DNA from: Adiantum capillus-veneris
Taxonomy: Eukaryota; Streptophyta; Polypodiopsida; Polypodiales; Pteridaceae
NCBI GenBank assembly: GCA_014529385.2
Contig: CM043959.1
Span: forward strand, 55,777,253-55,841,252
Length of the DNA: 64,000 nt
Reading direction: 5' to 3'
The position numbers and the translations under genes were made by a program. Below the pieces are notes generated by a model, which was given only the letters and a program-made list of their open reading frames with translations, was not told where the DNA came from and did no database searches. This document shows positions 1-11,488 of the stretch, piece after piece. Each line of letters opens with the position of its first letter. Within the stretch, counting starts at the first letter, position 1.

Positions 1-214
1 AGGCAGCAGCTAAGCAACGTGGTGAATCTTAATATGCCAATCAAAGGGAGCACATCAACTACTAAAACCGGGCCTTCCAGAAGATGAACACTTTTTGTTT
101 ATGTGATGCAAGTTTAATAAAATGTAACTTTTTTATTATTAATGGGAGTTCTTGTTTTAAGTACCCTTGTCTATATTGTTTTTGAAACAATTTGTCTAGC
201 TTCCATACCTTTGA

Positions 215-247
<33 letters not shown>

Positions 248-291
248 AAAGAGAGAGATAGAGATAGTCCACAAAGAGGAAGAGGGAATAT
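1..291. other. No gene seen; short CT/GATA microsatellite
   Basis: Non-coding flank of the copia remnant. The only structure is a (CT)n-(CTAT)n tract followed by its near complement GAGAGATAGAGATAG at about 214-266, which could fold on itself. No similarity to the copia reading frames was seen left of about 292. Confidence 0.6.
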
Positions 292-294
292 TTT

Positions 295-2155
295 TAGGAA
301 TCTGCTCACCTGATTCCTACAAAGCGCTTGCCGGAAACTGCTCGCCTAGAAATATCCCCCCCTCTAGCCTGCTCATTTTCAGCCCTTTCCTCATCAAGTA
401 CATCATGTACATCTGCATCAATAATAGGCTGATCTAAAACATTTTCAAAAACCCCCATAGGCTGTACATTTGACTCATTGGAATTTACATCCGTATTTCC
501 ACCACTGAAAGAGGCAACAAAGTGTCATAAATGTCATGTGAGCTTACATTACTGTCTCTAGTACATGACAGCAAGGGCTGAACAGAATCTTCCACAAACA
601 CTACATCCCGTGAAACCAGAATACGTTTTGTTTGCGGATGATACAATCTGTAACCTTTTCTTTCTGCACTATAACCAACAAAAATACATTTGACAGCCTT
701 ATCATCCAATTTTCTGCGCGCGCGGCACTTGTTGCACCAAAGCATATGCCAAACATCCAAAAACACGTATGTGCTCAATAGAAGGCTTTCTATCATGCCA
801 TGCTTCATATGGAGTAATAGACTGCAAAGCTTTTGTAGGACACCTGTTAAGTACATAAGTGGCACACATGATGGCCTCAAGCCAAAAAGAATGTGGCAAA
901 GGTTGACTTTTGACCATACATCGTGCCATTTCCATCAGTGACCTATTTTTCCTCTCAGCAACACCATTTTGCTGAGGTGTATAAGGCACTATACATTGGT
1001 GTTTTATCCCATGACTAGCCAGAAATGCATTAAATTCATGAGACATATAATCCCCCCCTCGATCGGAACGGAGGGTGTCCATAGTACATTTCGAGACATT
1101 TTCAGCCATAGCCAAAAATTGTTTGAAGCACATTAAAAATTCGGACTTTGCTTTAAACCGAAATACCCATGCATGCTTGGAGTAATCATCAATGAAAGTC
1201 ACGAAGTACAGGTAATTGCCCAAGAACGGAGTTTGCATGGGCCCACAAACATCACTATGCACAAGCTGCAACCTGCATGTGGCCCTAACTGAACCATCCT
1301 TTGGAAACTTAGAATGCTGCATTTTACCCAGAATACAGCCTTCACAAACATGTTTGACAGGTGCTTCAAGAGGCGGCAAAGAAGCAACCATATCATATTT
1401 TTTCAAACGCGGCAAACTGGCAAAATTCAGATGACCAAAACGTGCATGCCAAAGTTTTGCATCTGAAATAGCCCTTGAATCTGTAACAGCATTTGCAAAA
1501 TTTTGTCCACACTTGTCATACAAAGTGACTTATACAGCCCACGGCACAAAAGCCCAGATGCAACAATTTCATCACCAAAACTGAGATCATGAACTGTACA
1601 TCTGTCATCCACAAGTTTGACTACAAGTCCAAGTCTAGCAAGCGCGGATACAGACAAGAGATTCTTCTTGATCCCAGGTACATAAAGTGCATCAACCAGT
1701 GTGAAGGAACTTTCATTGGCAGCAGTGAACACAATCTTTCCAACTCCCTGAACTGGATAAGAAGCGTTGTTGGCACAAGTGACTGAATTCCCATGAGGGA
1801 CAGACTCGAGAGAGGTAAACAATTCACTATGTGAGATAATGTGCTTTGTAGCACCACTGTCGAAATACCACACATGTGAATCTGCAGCAACTGACAAGCA
1901 TGCATCATGGACAGCAGGATTGTAAGTGCACTCTGCGCTAAAAGCCCATTCTGCATCAACATCAGCATTACAGTCTCCTTTCACAGAAGACTCAACAATG
2001 GCTGCATTTGTAGTGGAACCACCCTCTTTCTTCTTAGCCTCTTTGGCCTTCAACTTAGGACACGACTTGATCAAGGGATCATTAGCTTTATAATAATGGC
2101 AATGCATCTTCTTTTTGCCCTTATCACCAGAATTGCCAGACGAAGTGCTGCCATA
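295..2155 (-). pseudogene. Copia pol fragment: protease, pre-integrase, integrase
   Basis: Aspartic protease: WYFDSGATKHI (active-site DSG) and LYVPGIKKNLLSVSAL near 1,690-1,880. Then the GAG_pre-integrs zinc region (WHARFGHLN, CEGC) and an integrase core with the three acidic residues in HSDVCGP, TLRSDRGGDY and NGVAERKN, at about 930-1,500. A frame change near 850 leads to the C-terminal KCIFVGYSAERKGYRLY block at 600-720, and a further shift to an acidic linker ending near 292. Reverse transcriptase and RNase H are absent. The catalytic residues remain, but the frame breaks make it a pseudogene. Confidence 0.9.
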
Positions 2156-2952
2156 GCAGAAGCATTAGGAACAGTATTTTTGCCGCTCGCAGCAGAACCA
2201 TAAGAAGTGGCTGCATTGCTGTTACCACCCTTTCTTTGAGAAGCAATAAAAGCCTGTTCAACTGCACGCTGCCTAGTCCTGTTTTTTCTGGAAAGTGACT
2301 CTTGAAACAGCAATGTGCATAATGCATCAAACTTGACAACTTCAGGATTTCCTTGGGTCATAAGTCTCCAAGTACTAGCAAAAGTCTGGTAAGAATCTGG
2401 TAAGGCATCAAGAATATTTTGCACAAGGGAACTGTCTGAAATGACTTCACCTGCAGAAATAAGTTGCTCATTGATATCCTTGGCACTAGCAAGGAAAGTG
2501 TCCATATCATCTTCCTCATGCATAATCTTCGACTCCAGCTCTTTACGCAGCAAAGCAATTTTAGCCTCATTGCGACTTGCATAAAGACGAGCCAAAATAT
2601 CCCAAGCCTGTTTTGCAGATTTTGCTGAATGGATGTGAGGAACAATGGTGCGCTTCACAGACAACGCAATTAATGCATGAGCCTGCGCATCCTTAACATC
2701 CCAGCGAGCTTGTTCTGCCGTAGGCAAAATAACTCTAACAGTAGCAGTCCTTGCAGCAAGACCTGCAACATCCTCAACATCGCCTACATCTTCAGAACCA
2801 GGACGTACATCAATGCCCTGCACAATGTTCCAGACGCCCTTTGACACAAGAACATGTTGCATCATATAAGTCCACATAGGGTAGTTGTCCGCATCCAACC
2901 TCTCCTCAGCAGCAAACATCTTGAACACATCTGTGTTGTTGTTGTCAGCCAT
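2071..2952 (-). pseudogene. Copia gag (UBN2-type)
   Basis: Would encode the capsid part of a copia polyprotein. I start it at the ATG at 2952 (MADNNNTDVFKMF), because the longer frame begins in untranslated leader. Recognisable gag features are YPMWTYMMQHVLVSKGVW near the N-terminus and the helical region with LLRKELESKI and SAGEVISDSSLVQNILDALP. The frame runs out into unrelated residues after about 2,160, where the reading continues one frame over into the zinc knuckle and protease. In that frame the knuckle is degenerate: CHYYKANDPLIKSC has Tyr for the second Cys and Pro for the His of C-x2-C-x4-H-x4-C. Confidence 0.85.
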
Positions 2953-3260
2953 GGTAAATGTTGCACCTGATGTGAAAACTGCCCGAAAATAGGAGAAACG
3001 GAGCGAGAACAGCACGTGCTATATAGCACAAACCGCAGAAGACTATACGGCACCTGTTTTGCAAAAAATGGCACTGACAGAAATTCTACACAAAATGACA
3101 AAATTGCCTGTGCAGACCTGCCTGTAGTGGAAACGAAGGCCGGAACGAGCCCAAATAAAAAATCTGAGCAGACCTGCGAACGCTCGCCAAAGCTCACTGA
3201 AATCGGAGAAAGTGAGGAGGTGTGTATTTGGAGCAGCTGGCGACTAAGCCTGGGAGGACG

Positions 3261-3278
3261 CAACCTGCTCTGATACCA
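3261..3278 (-). promoter_or_regulatory. Primer-binding site (tRNA-iMet)
   Basis: The minus strand reads TGGTATCAGAGCAGGTTG, two bases inside the LTR edge. This matches the 3' end of plant initiator tRNA-Met, the usual copia primer, with one base missing. Confidence 0.85.
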
Positions 3279-3280
3279 AT

Positions 3281-3507
3281 TGTTGGAATTAGGGTTGTAG
3301 AGAAACACACACAGCTTGGAGAAGACAAAGGAAGCTCAAGGCACACAATAAAGAGTGTGTTACTTAGTGTGCAATGGAAAGATAGATAGCCCTAGAGTGA
3401 TGGGCGTATATACAATGCATGGGGGAAAAAACCTCCTAAAGAGAGAAAAAATGCCCCGACGGTCCTAGTGTGTTCACACACATCACTACCACATGTATAT
3501 GGTAACA
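3281..3507 (-). repeat. Putative 5' LTR of the copia remnant
   Basis: The inner edge is firm: on the plus strand it begins TGTTGGAATTAGGG directly beside the primer-binding site. The outer edge is inferred from an inverted terminal match (TGTT at one end, AACA near 3,507). With no second LTR in the window the length of about 227 bp is a guess. Confidence 0.55.
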
Positions 3508-3661
3508 TCCATAGCAAGTTTCCGGACTCCTATCGATGAATTGTCAAGCTCAATGTACTTCATTAATGCAATGCAAATCTGAAAAGCCTTTGTGCAATGT
3601 GCCAACACCTCGGGAATGGCACATCGACTTTGTCTCTTATATTCACACACATCGAGAGAAT

Positions 3662-3663
<2 letters not shown>

Positions 3664-3757
<94 letters not shown>
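3664..3757. repeat. (CT)n(CA)n compound microsatellite
   Basis: An uninterrupted CT run of about 42 bp passes directly into a CA run of about 53 bp. The open frames through it are repeat translations, not genes. Confidence 0.95.
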
Positions 3758-3760
<3 letters not shown>

Positions 3761-4660
3761 TACATGCATTTAGATTTTGAACTTCGAGCATCGAGATCAA
3801 AGATCATTTACGACTTAGAAGGTCCGTGTAAACTCTCGAAAGGAGGTTCATTGAGCAACACATGGAGAAAAATTCTTTATGGCCTTCAAAATGTAAAGAA
3901 AATCCACCCTTCAAATGATTCTAAAGTAAAAGTCGTTGGTGGTCAGCCTTGAAATTGAGGGTTGGACTCTAGAGTGAAATGGCCTCCCAAAAATTATAGG
4001 CTTAAGGCAGGGTTCAGACTGCCGCGCGCAAGAGTCTTTTCGAGTAGGTAGACCAATGAAAATGCACGCCTCACTAGATGCGGTTCAGATTGCACACGCG
4101 ACTTGGCTTGCTCTTCTCAGTTGGAATGCTGACTCAAGGCCAAGTAAGCTGCTCCATGTTCTGACTGCCCACCTTGCCTGTAGCTTGAGCTGCACTACTC
4201 CAGCTAATCAAAAGCCATAGCATCGTACAGCTGCTTTATTTTTCACGTTTGTGTGTGAACAAAGCAAAGGACAATCGAAAAGTTGGCTCTGCTTTCAGAA
4301 GGAAAAGGGTTGACGATGTGCAGCACAATGTGAACGATCCCTAAGTATTAAGAATCTAGATAGAGTACTAAGGTATTTTTGACTTTCCACTAGGAAGACT
4401 CCCTCATAGAGTCTCATAGAGTCATAAGTCTTTTCATTTTCTACCATCTAGTACTTACCCTTCACTTTTGCGTTTCCAATAAATGTTTTTAAAGGTTCTT
4501 TTTGAAATGAATCAAAATGTGACACATCAAGGGTCTCTCCTTACCTTGAAAATTTTAAGCTTGCTTCATATATAGTATAGATAGATGCCCTCTATAATTT
4601 CTCATTTGTAGGTTTTCCAAGTGTTTAGAAAGGCGTTTTCTTCGAGCACTTACATCAATG
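3758..4660. other. No gene recognised
   Basis: Mixed-composition DNA without a convincing ORF, splice pattern or repeat. I see no RNA gene in it. Confidence 0.5.
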
Positions 4661-4671
4661 CTTGTTGACCC

Positions 4672-4854
4672 TCACTCCGCGTCTGATCTCTCTCCCTCTC
4701 CATGCCTTCTCGTTGAGACATAGCATTGCACAATACAACCCATACCCCACCTTTGCGTCCGATCTCTCTCCCTCTCTGTGGCTTTGCATTGAGACATGGC
4801 GCTCCACAACATGTAGGTGTCGTGGCCTAGTCGATTGTCTCTAGAGATAACCAC

Positions 4855-4898
<44 letters not shown>

Positions 4899-5302
4899 GT
4901 TCGGGTGATGGCAGGCCTCAATTGCATTCTATCAGCAACACTCTTATATCTCCTCTTTTTCCCCTAAAAGTCTATGCAACATGTGGGCTCCTTCGTGCCC
5001 AGCCCTTGCACGCCTCCCCCGTCAACTTTGCTACTCTGCAACTTCATGCAGTCTCGACATTGATGCCACCTCCATTAGAACGCGCTTGGTCGCTCGCACC
5101 ATTTCCTACTACCACCTACCAATCGAACGAGTCTCACAAGCTGAAGACGCACCAAAAAAACTCCCCCTTCGACTGTAGAATGCATGCACCCTCCCACCAT
5201 TGCTTACTTCCATCTATCCATCGCACGCAGGCAGATGCAAGGCTCAAAACTTGAAACACCAAAAAATCTTCCTCTATTGCCTCTCAAACGCACATCTCCC
5301 CC

Positions 5303-5352
<50 letters not shown>
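4672..5352. repeat. Tandem 80-bp duplication and CT/C tracts
   Basis: A segment containing GATCTCTCTCCCTCTC followed by a TTGAGACAT block occurs twice (about 4,672-4,740 and 4,755-4,822). (CT)n follows at 4,856-4,894. A poly-C run followed by (CT)n lies at 5,297-5,352. The ORFs across this region are low-complexity translations in several frames. Confidence 0.75.
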
Positions 5353-5356
<4 letters not shown>

Positions 5357-5474
5357 TCGAGCTCCCACATGGCATCCCTCTCTCTCTTCCACTTGTTTTC
5401 ACCTCACTTTTTTCTCCTCCAAGGCATAGGAGGATCTGCCTCGATTCCTCTAAAAACAATGGGTTTCAAAAATT

Positions 5475-5650
5475 GTGCACACCTATGGTCTACCCTACAG
5501 ACCCTCGTAGTTGGCAACTGTTGCAAGTTGCCTCAATGCACATTCCCCTCGATTTAAAAATTGTGCACACCTACGGTCTACCCTACTGACCCTCGTATTT
5601 GGCAACTGTTGCAAGTTGCAAAGAGATGACTCAATGCACGTTCCCCTCGA
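5475..5650 (+). repeat. Short direct repeats, about 80 bp unit
   Basis: A unit containing GTCTACCCTAC, GACCCTCGTA and TTGGCAACTGTTGCAAGTTG occurs at about 5,475-5,555 and 5,556-5,640. A third, partial copy is at about 6,636-6,700. The third copy opens the second of two large duplicated blocks (5,700-6,345 and 6,709-7,490), so the duplication covered a longer segment. Confidence 0.75.
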
Positions 5651-5888
5651 TTTTTTGGGTTGATCAATAGAATTCACTCACAATTGTGAGTTTTGGAAGG
5701 AAAAAAAAAAGTAGATTACTCATCTCTCCCTGTGAAAGGTCCTCGCGATCTTAAAAAAAAGAAGAAAGAAAAGGGCCGTCCGTTAATTTTAAGTTTTAAA
5801 CGTTATTACTGGGAAATCTGTTATTATATTCGTTTCAGGCTAAGTGGATTCGAACTCAGCTCCAAACTGCGCCAGTCTACATCGTGAA

Positions 5889-6063
5889 GACGAGAGACCT
5901 CAGCGGGGGTTTTAAACATTATATTATATTTGCCACTGAACCTCCCACCACATCAATTCCCTGCGCGCTGTCCTTCTAGATCCTTCCAACTCTTACTGTG
6001 ACCTGCGCAGGCAATGCTCCTGCTTTCCAGATCGAGGGTATCTCGGTTTGATTCCTCGCCAAA
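5889..6063 (+). repeat. SINE-like tRNA-related repeat, copy 1
   Basis: First of two adjacent 175-bp units starting GACGAGAGACCTCAGCG. Its 3' half looks tRNA-derived: TGCGCAGGCAATGC resembles a pol III A box, followed after CCTGCTTTCC by GGTTTGATTCC, one base from the B-box consensus GGTTCGATTCC. It does not fold as a complete tRNA, so I call it SINE-like. Just upstream (about 5,840-5,870) lies a second B-box-like string on the minus strand (GAGTTCGAATCC). Confidence 0.6.
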
Positions 6064-6240
6064 GACGAGAGACCTCAGCGGGGGTTTTAAACATTATATT
6101 ATATTTGCCACTGAACCTCCCACCACGTCAATTCCCTGCGCGCTCTCCTTCTAGATACTTCCAACTCATACTGTGACCTGCGCAGGCAATGCTCCTGCTT
6201 TCCAGATCGAGGGTATCTCGGTTTGATTCCTCGCCAGCCG
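6064..6240 (+). repeat. SINE-like tRNA-related repeat, copy 2 (tandem)
   Basis: Head-to-tail copy of the unit at 5,889-6,063, differing at only a handful of bases, with the same A-box-like and B-box-like strings. The near identity points to a recent tandem duplication. Confidence 0.65.
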
Positions 6241-6344
6241 GCACCCCCTAGCTACTACTCACGTCAATGCCTATTGACGCTTTGATTCCTCCTGCCGGTA
6301 CCCGCTAGCGACTACTCACGTCAATGCCTATATTGTACCCTATA

Positions 6345-6440
6345 TATGGGTGAATGGGAACCAACGTAGGAGTCGAACCGGGGTTGCTGAGAGATCAATT
6401 CATGCCTGGTGATCAGACCATACTAGCACAATGAGCAGGC
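6345..6440 (-). repeat. SINE-like tRNA-related head, minus strand
   Basis: The minus strand contains GTGCTAGTATGGTCTGATC (A-box-like) and, about 35 bases later, GGTTCGACTCC, a perfect B box. This is a pol III promoter layout in reverse orientation. No complete acceptor stem is visible, so it is unlikely to be a functional tRNA gene. Confidence 0.5.
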
Positions 6441-6709
6441 TGTCCTAGAGGCATCTCTTTTTTTAACAAAAAGAACACTGTCGCCTCTGCTCCCATAGCT
6501 TCTGCCGCTCGTCGCTTCACCAATGCTAGGCATGCTCGTCCCTCGCTTTCGCTACGAGCATGCAGTACGGGCCAATTTCATGAAATCGTCAATGCGCACA
6601 CGCTCTTGAAGGGCATCTCAGTGTCCACCCGGTGCCCCCTACGGTCTACCCTACTGACCCTGGTATTTGGCAACTGTTGCGATGTCCCCTCGATTTAAAA
6701 TAACGTAGA

Positions 6710-7060
6710 TTACCCATCTCTCCAGGTGAAAGGGTCCTCGCGATCTTCAAAAAAAGAAGAAAGAAAAGTACCGTCCCTTAATTCAAACGTTACTACTGGG
6801 AAAGGTATTCTACATACTGGTAGCTTCATCAACGTATTCAATAGTCGGGCATATTCCATCTCCACACAAAAAGTCATGAAACAGTCCCATCCTTCCCCCC
6901 GCATGGCGTCGCGCGCAGCTGTGGCTTGCCCTGCTTGTTCAACCAACACATCGTCGAGCTCTTCGCCCATTTCCAAGCTGCCTTGCCTCTCAATAACAGA
7001 ACAAAATTCAGCCAGCGCATCGCCGAGCTCGTCGCCCATTTCTAGGCTACCGACAGCATT
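6710..7060 (-). other. ORF of unknown function inside the duplicated block
   Basis: A 109-codon minus-strand frame lies in a stretch (about 6,800-7,105) present in the second duplicated block but missing from the first (5,800), so it is an insertion. It encodes two related peptides, one with EMGDELGDALAEF and one with EMGEELDDVLVE, followed by a Cys-containing segment. I do not recognise a family. It could be a captured exon or chance coding. Confidence 0.25.
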
Positions 7061-7210
7061 TTGAAAGATTCGGGTTATTACATCTTTTTTCGAAATGTGT
7101 ACGACATATTGGGAAATCTGTTATGTTATTATATTTGTTTCAGGCTAAGTGGATTCGAACTCAGCCGGCGACGACATCAGCTCCAAACTGCGCCAGTCTA
7201 CACCGTGAAA

Positions 7211-7395
7211 GACGACAGACCACAGCTGGCGTTTGAAACATTATATAATATTTGCCACTGAACCTCCCACCACATCAATGCCCTGCGCGCTCTCCTTCTA
7301 GATCCTTCCAACTCTTACGACGTCTGCATGTGACCTGCGCACGCCATGCTCCTGCTTTCCAGATCAAGGGTATCTCGTTTTGATTCCTCCAGCCG
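7211..7395 (+). repeat. SINE-like tRNA-related repeat, copy 3
   Basis: More diverged copy of the 5,889-6,063 unit. It has the same TTTGCCACTGAACCTCCCAC block and TGCTCCTGCTTTCCAGATC string, and ends just upstream of the TATA box of the acyltransferase gene. It belongs to the duplicated block 6,709-7,490. Confidence 0.6.
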
Positions 7396-7438
7396 GTACC
7401 CCCTAGCTACTACTCACGTCAATGCCTATTGATGCTCG

Positions 7439-7449
7439 TTATATATATT
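7439..7449 (+). promoter_or_regulatory. Probable TATA box of the acyltransferase gene
   Basis: TTATATATATT lies about 50-60 bases before the ATG at 7500, a normal distance for a plant core promoter with a short 5' UTR. It sits at the end of the SINE-containing duplicated block, so the promoter may partly derive from repeat DNA. Confidence 0.5.
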
Positions 7450-7499
7450 GGGTGAATGGGGTGCTATACAGATCCATAACATAGAGCCAAGGTAGGAAT

Positions 7500-8996
7500 A
7501 TGGCGAAGATTCATATTGTGGAGACTAGTTTGGTGAAGCCCGCCACCCCTACCAAGCGCCATACCCTGGCCTTAAACGGTTTGGATCTCTACTGGAGTGA
7601 GTTTGGCTATGCCCGCACCGTCCATTTCTATAGAACTCAGCCAGGCCATCATGACTTTAAGGCCATCGTCCAGAGCCTCAGAAACAGCCTCTCCATGCTC
7701 TTAGTCCACTTCTACCCTGTCGCTGGACGTCTGGTACCTCATACTAGTGACGATAATGTCGACTCGGGTGACCCACCCCTTATAGTCCTAGATTGCAATG
7801 ATACGGGGGTTGAGTTCATAGAGGCCTGCTGTTTGGATGTGGATTTTGGCCAGCTCCAAGGCAAGGGTTTTCGAGTGCAGGATTTCTTTGCGCGGCTCAC
7901 TCGCACGGAAAGCCGGCTTCGCCCCGAAGATCCGATTATGTCTGTGCAGGTGAGCACTTGCCGCAGCTTGTCGCATGAGCTAATTTAAAAGTCCCAGCTC
8001 ACTCTCAATTTTATATCGTTGCGTGCTCTATATAACGTATATAGTTTGTGCTTCCAGGTAACGAGCTTTCTGGGCGGTGGCATGGCGATAGGGTGCTCGA
8101 GTGATCACACGCTGTTTGATGGCTTCTCCTTCGCGTGCATGATGAAGAGCTGGGCCGAGCTCTGCAACGGAGTGCCTGCACTGTCCGCTCCGCCTCACCA
8201 CCTGCGCCACCAGCTGGACAGTGTTTCACCACGGCAGTTGCCACGTCTAAGGACACGTGGTCGCCCTGCAATAGCACCCCACGACGACCTGGAGGTGAGG
8301 ATGGTGCCCGTCACTGCAAACACGGTAGAGAAATTGAAGGCGGAGGCAACTGATGGGGGCCCGTTTACGTCCTTCGAGTGTCTAGCCGCACACGTGTGGA
8401 AGGCTCGCACGAGGGCAGACACACTGACTCAGCAAGGCGAGGATGCACGTGCGGCGCTTCGGTTCCGGGTGAATGTAAGGGCGCGCCTGGTTCCCAAGCT
8501 TGCGGAAACCTCATTCGGCCCAGGGGTGATTCACGCGCTGGTGGGCCCCGTGACAGCAGGAGAGCTCAATAAGGAGAGCTTGGGGGCAACTGCAAGCCGT
8601 ATCCATGAGGCTGTTTTATTGTACACAAACCCTACCAAGATCAAGCAGGAGCTTGAGAGGTATGATGCAGGGGAGATGGTGTATGTGTGGGATAATCATG
8701 CCGAGCTCCAACATCCTAGTGTGGTGGTCACGGAAATTGTCGACCTTCGAACAATCGGCTTTTATGATGCCGACTTTGGCTGGGGGGAGCTGAAAGCGAT
8801 CCGACCTGCAACCATGCGTGGTTCCGGAGTCTTCAGCTTGGCCCCTCCTCCTCCTCCTCCACGTCCTCCTCTAATTGGAGGTGGCAGCGTCGAACCGCAT
8901 TGCAAGCTCGAGCTTATCGTCCGCCTCACCTCCAAAGAGATGGGGGGCTTTCTGCCGAGCCTTCTCTCCGTGCCATGGCCGCCAAATGGAATGTAG
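7500..8996 (+). CDS. BAHD acyltransferase (HCT-like), two exons
   Basis: Transfers an acyl group from an acyl-CoA (typically a hydroxycinnamoyl-CoA) to an alcohol or amine; members are cytosolic enzymes of phenylpropanoid and specialised metabolism. Exons are 7500-7949 and 8058-8996, with an intron GTGAGC...TTCCAG of 108 bp in phase 0. The product is 462 residues, normal for the family. The catalytic HXXXD is HTLFD at residues 167-171 in exon 2, and the structural DFGWG motif is near residues 389-393. The N-terminus has LDLYWSEFGY and the FYPVAGRL motif typical of HCT and related clades. A proline run near the C-terminus (about residues 412-421) is unusual. The frame is intact and GC-richer than its surroundings. 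AATAAA at 9,152 may be the poly(A) signal. The acceptor substrate cannot be read from sequence; HCT-like is by motif resemblance only. Confidence 0.93.
7950..8057 (+). other. Intron of the BAHD gene
   Basis: Starts CAG|GTGAGC and ends GCTTCCAG|GTAACG. Removing it joins two open frames without a phase change and places HXXXD 16 residues after the junction, as in other BAHD genes. Confidence 0.9.
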
Positions 8997-9205
8997 AATC
9001 GCACGCCTAGCTAGCAAGTACTATAACGTCTCTATTGAGAAGGTTTGTAATTAAAGCTCTCTTCTTTAATTCAGTTATGTTTTTCTCTTCTCTTTTTTAA
9101 AACAAGCGAACATGTAGGTGATACAATTTTTGTAAAAGGAATGAAGAGGAGAATAAAATGAGATGCGAGGCCTCTAAATTAGGAGGAGAAGGAGAAGGCG
9201 AACTG

Positions 9206-9410
<205 letters not shown>

Positions 9411-9427
9411 GCAACCCCTTTCCGTAG

Positions 9428-11280
9428 GAATTAGGCAAATGTCATCTTTGTGTAGAGATGTAGAAGGTGGGAGAGGTGCAGGTGCAGGGGAGTAGGCCGA
9501 TCAGCCACAACGGAGATGGGGGAGGATAGGGAAGGTGTGCGGTGCTGTAGGCGAGGGATGACGAAGGGCGAGGGCATAGATTGCGAACGAGGGCTAAGGC
9601 GCAGATGACGAATGGTTTTAGGGAGAATCTTAGTGATACTTTTTTAAAAGAGAGAGCCAGTAGGAGAGACCTACAATTTTGCTCTCAATTTTGGAAAAAT
9701 GTCCAAATAGTGCGAATCTTAGGGGATACTCACGTTTTACTGAAGAGGAAAGACGAAAGGTGAGCAATAATTGGTGGTTGAGCCTGCGAGGTAGACGGAC
9801 GAAGAAGAGGTGGTGAAAATGACGAGGAGCACTCATAGACAACAAGTCGCACGTGCACTACCTTGGACGAGGAGCGAGAGTAGATTTTACTCTAATACGA
9901 AATGTAGATTCTTTGAGCAGCATGCATGGTTGAAACGTAGTGTACTCCGCACGAGATCGATACTTGGATAGCTCAAAGTTTTGAAAATCCATTTAAAATG
10001 TGAAGCCATTCAAAATGCAAAAGCGAGATCTCTGCAGATTCTCTGTGCGTTAAATAAAGAACCTACCAGTGAAAGGGTCACGATAGCTTTCTAAAAAATA
10101 ATCATTAATATATGTATATGTGTATGTTTGTGTATATAAATATAAATATAAATATCTCCAAGTTAAATAAAGAACCTATCAGTGAAAAGGGTCACTATAG
10201 CTTTCTATAGTCATTAATATATGTATATGTGTATGTTTGTGTATATAAATATAAATATAAATAATATAATATATAAAAAAACTCATCTACCTATCTATAT
10301 TATATTATATACGAAGCCGCTTAAATTTTTCAAAGAAGGAAAAACCCTCCATGTGTCACTCACTCTCACTCACTACTTCACTTAATTCACTTAAAGACAA
10401 CCTTATAATACCTCTATTCTAAAATTCAAAAGTCAAAGGTAGAAAGATTTAAAATGTAAAAGTGAATAGTAACATTGCTAGAAATGAAAAGAAAAGACTT
10501 TTGGGAATTGAAAATCAAAACTTTGTACTTTACACAAAGTAACTCAACTTATTTAAGTACACATATCAAAAAGACTTTGGAAAATATAAAATCAAAAGGC
10601 TTTTTACTTTACATAAAGTAAATTGTCGAGGTTAAGTGTACATAACAAAAAAAAAAGACAATTGTTGGATATTTTATTATTTAATAAAAATCTAATTTTT
10701 AAAGATAAATATGTCTTTGTTTTTTCAAAGGGTTTTTTTTTTAACACCAATATTGATATCTTTTAAAAATTTGGGCAAGTGTATTTTCAAACAATTTTTT
10801 TTTGCCAAACTCGCAATAGTAAGTGAATGTATTTAAATCTCAAAAAAATTACAAAACGGTCTCAAGCTTAAGCGGGATCTTTAGGTACTGAAGATTACAC
10901 ATTTTTCCTCTCTCCGAGGCTACTAAGAACACTGTAGATGTACTATAATAACAAACTTTTACTTATCGCAGCTTGCCACAACGGCATCAATGTATTTTGA
11001 AAACAAACAAGTGTATTTTCAAATTTTCAAAAATAAAAAAGAGATACACCCTTTCTTAAAGTGCTTGAAAAATTGTTGAGCATTGGGCACCTGTGTTGGT
11101 GTCCCTTCTCTCTCAATTTATTGATTAGTATAGTGAGTGCATGTATGTTTGTGCATGCACATGTCAGACATTAACAAAAACTCGAACATTGAGTATATTT
11201 TTATGAAGAGAGGAGGGCTTGTCTGCTTACGGCAAAGCTCGACCATCCATGCCATAGCTCTCGATGCAACTCAAGTATGT
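9428..11280. other. AT-rich region, no gene; 110-bp tandem duplication
   Basis: No coding frame is convincing. The one clear structure is a tandem duplication: about 10,050-10,160 and 10,162-10,265 both hold AAATAAAGAACCTA, GTCAC.ATAGCTTTCTA and a TATAAATATAAATA tail. The rest is A/T-rich with short homopolymers. Confidence 0.6.
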
Positions 11281-11283
11281 CAC

Positions 11284-11284
<1 letters not shown>

Positions 11285-11345
<61 letters not shown>

Positions 11346-11439
11346 TTGAAGGTAGAACGTATCTTCTTCTTCTTTCTCTCTCTCCCCCCCCCCTCTCTTA
11401 TTGAAGGTAGAACGTATCTTCTTCTTCTTCCCTCTCTCT

Positions 11440-11486
<47 letters not shown>
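11285..11486. repeat. (GA)n plus 55-bp tandem duplication and CT tracts
   Basis: (GA)n at 11,285-11,341 is followed by two copies of a unit starting TATTGAAGGTAGAACGTATC (11,343 and 11,399), each followed by TTC and CT/C tracts. The same unit occurs inverted at about 15,928-15,960. Confidence 0.85.

Positions 11487-11488
<2 letters not shown>

Larger units (their letters stand above)
292..3507 (-). mobile_element. Decayed Ty1/copia retrotransposon, 3'-truncated
   Basis: Read on the minus strand the order is LTR (3281-3507), initiator-Met tRNA primer site (3261-3278), gag, protease, integrase. The similarity stops near 292, before any reverse transcriptase or RNase H, and there is no second LTR, so this is a 3'-truncated copy. 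The domain order PR-IN before RT marks it as copia rather than gypsy. At least three frame changes break the polyprotein (gag to PR near 2,155; within the pre-integrase region near 1,500; after the integrase core near 850), and another lies near 495. It cannot be active alone. Confidence 0.9.

Noticed and set aside
3536-3952. Open frames through CT/CA tracts (also near 4,860, 5,300, 9,200, 11,300, 15,600, 45,500, 46,400)
   Set aside because: They translate as Ser-Leu, Arg-Glu or Thr-His repeats in several frames of pure microsatellites; no coding evidence.
6345-6440. Functional tRNA gene
   Set aside because: A and B boxes are present, but acceptor stem and anticodon arm do not pair as a tRNA; better seen as a SINE head.
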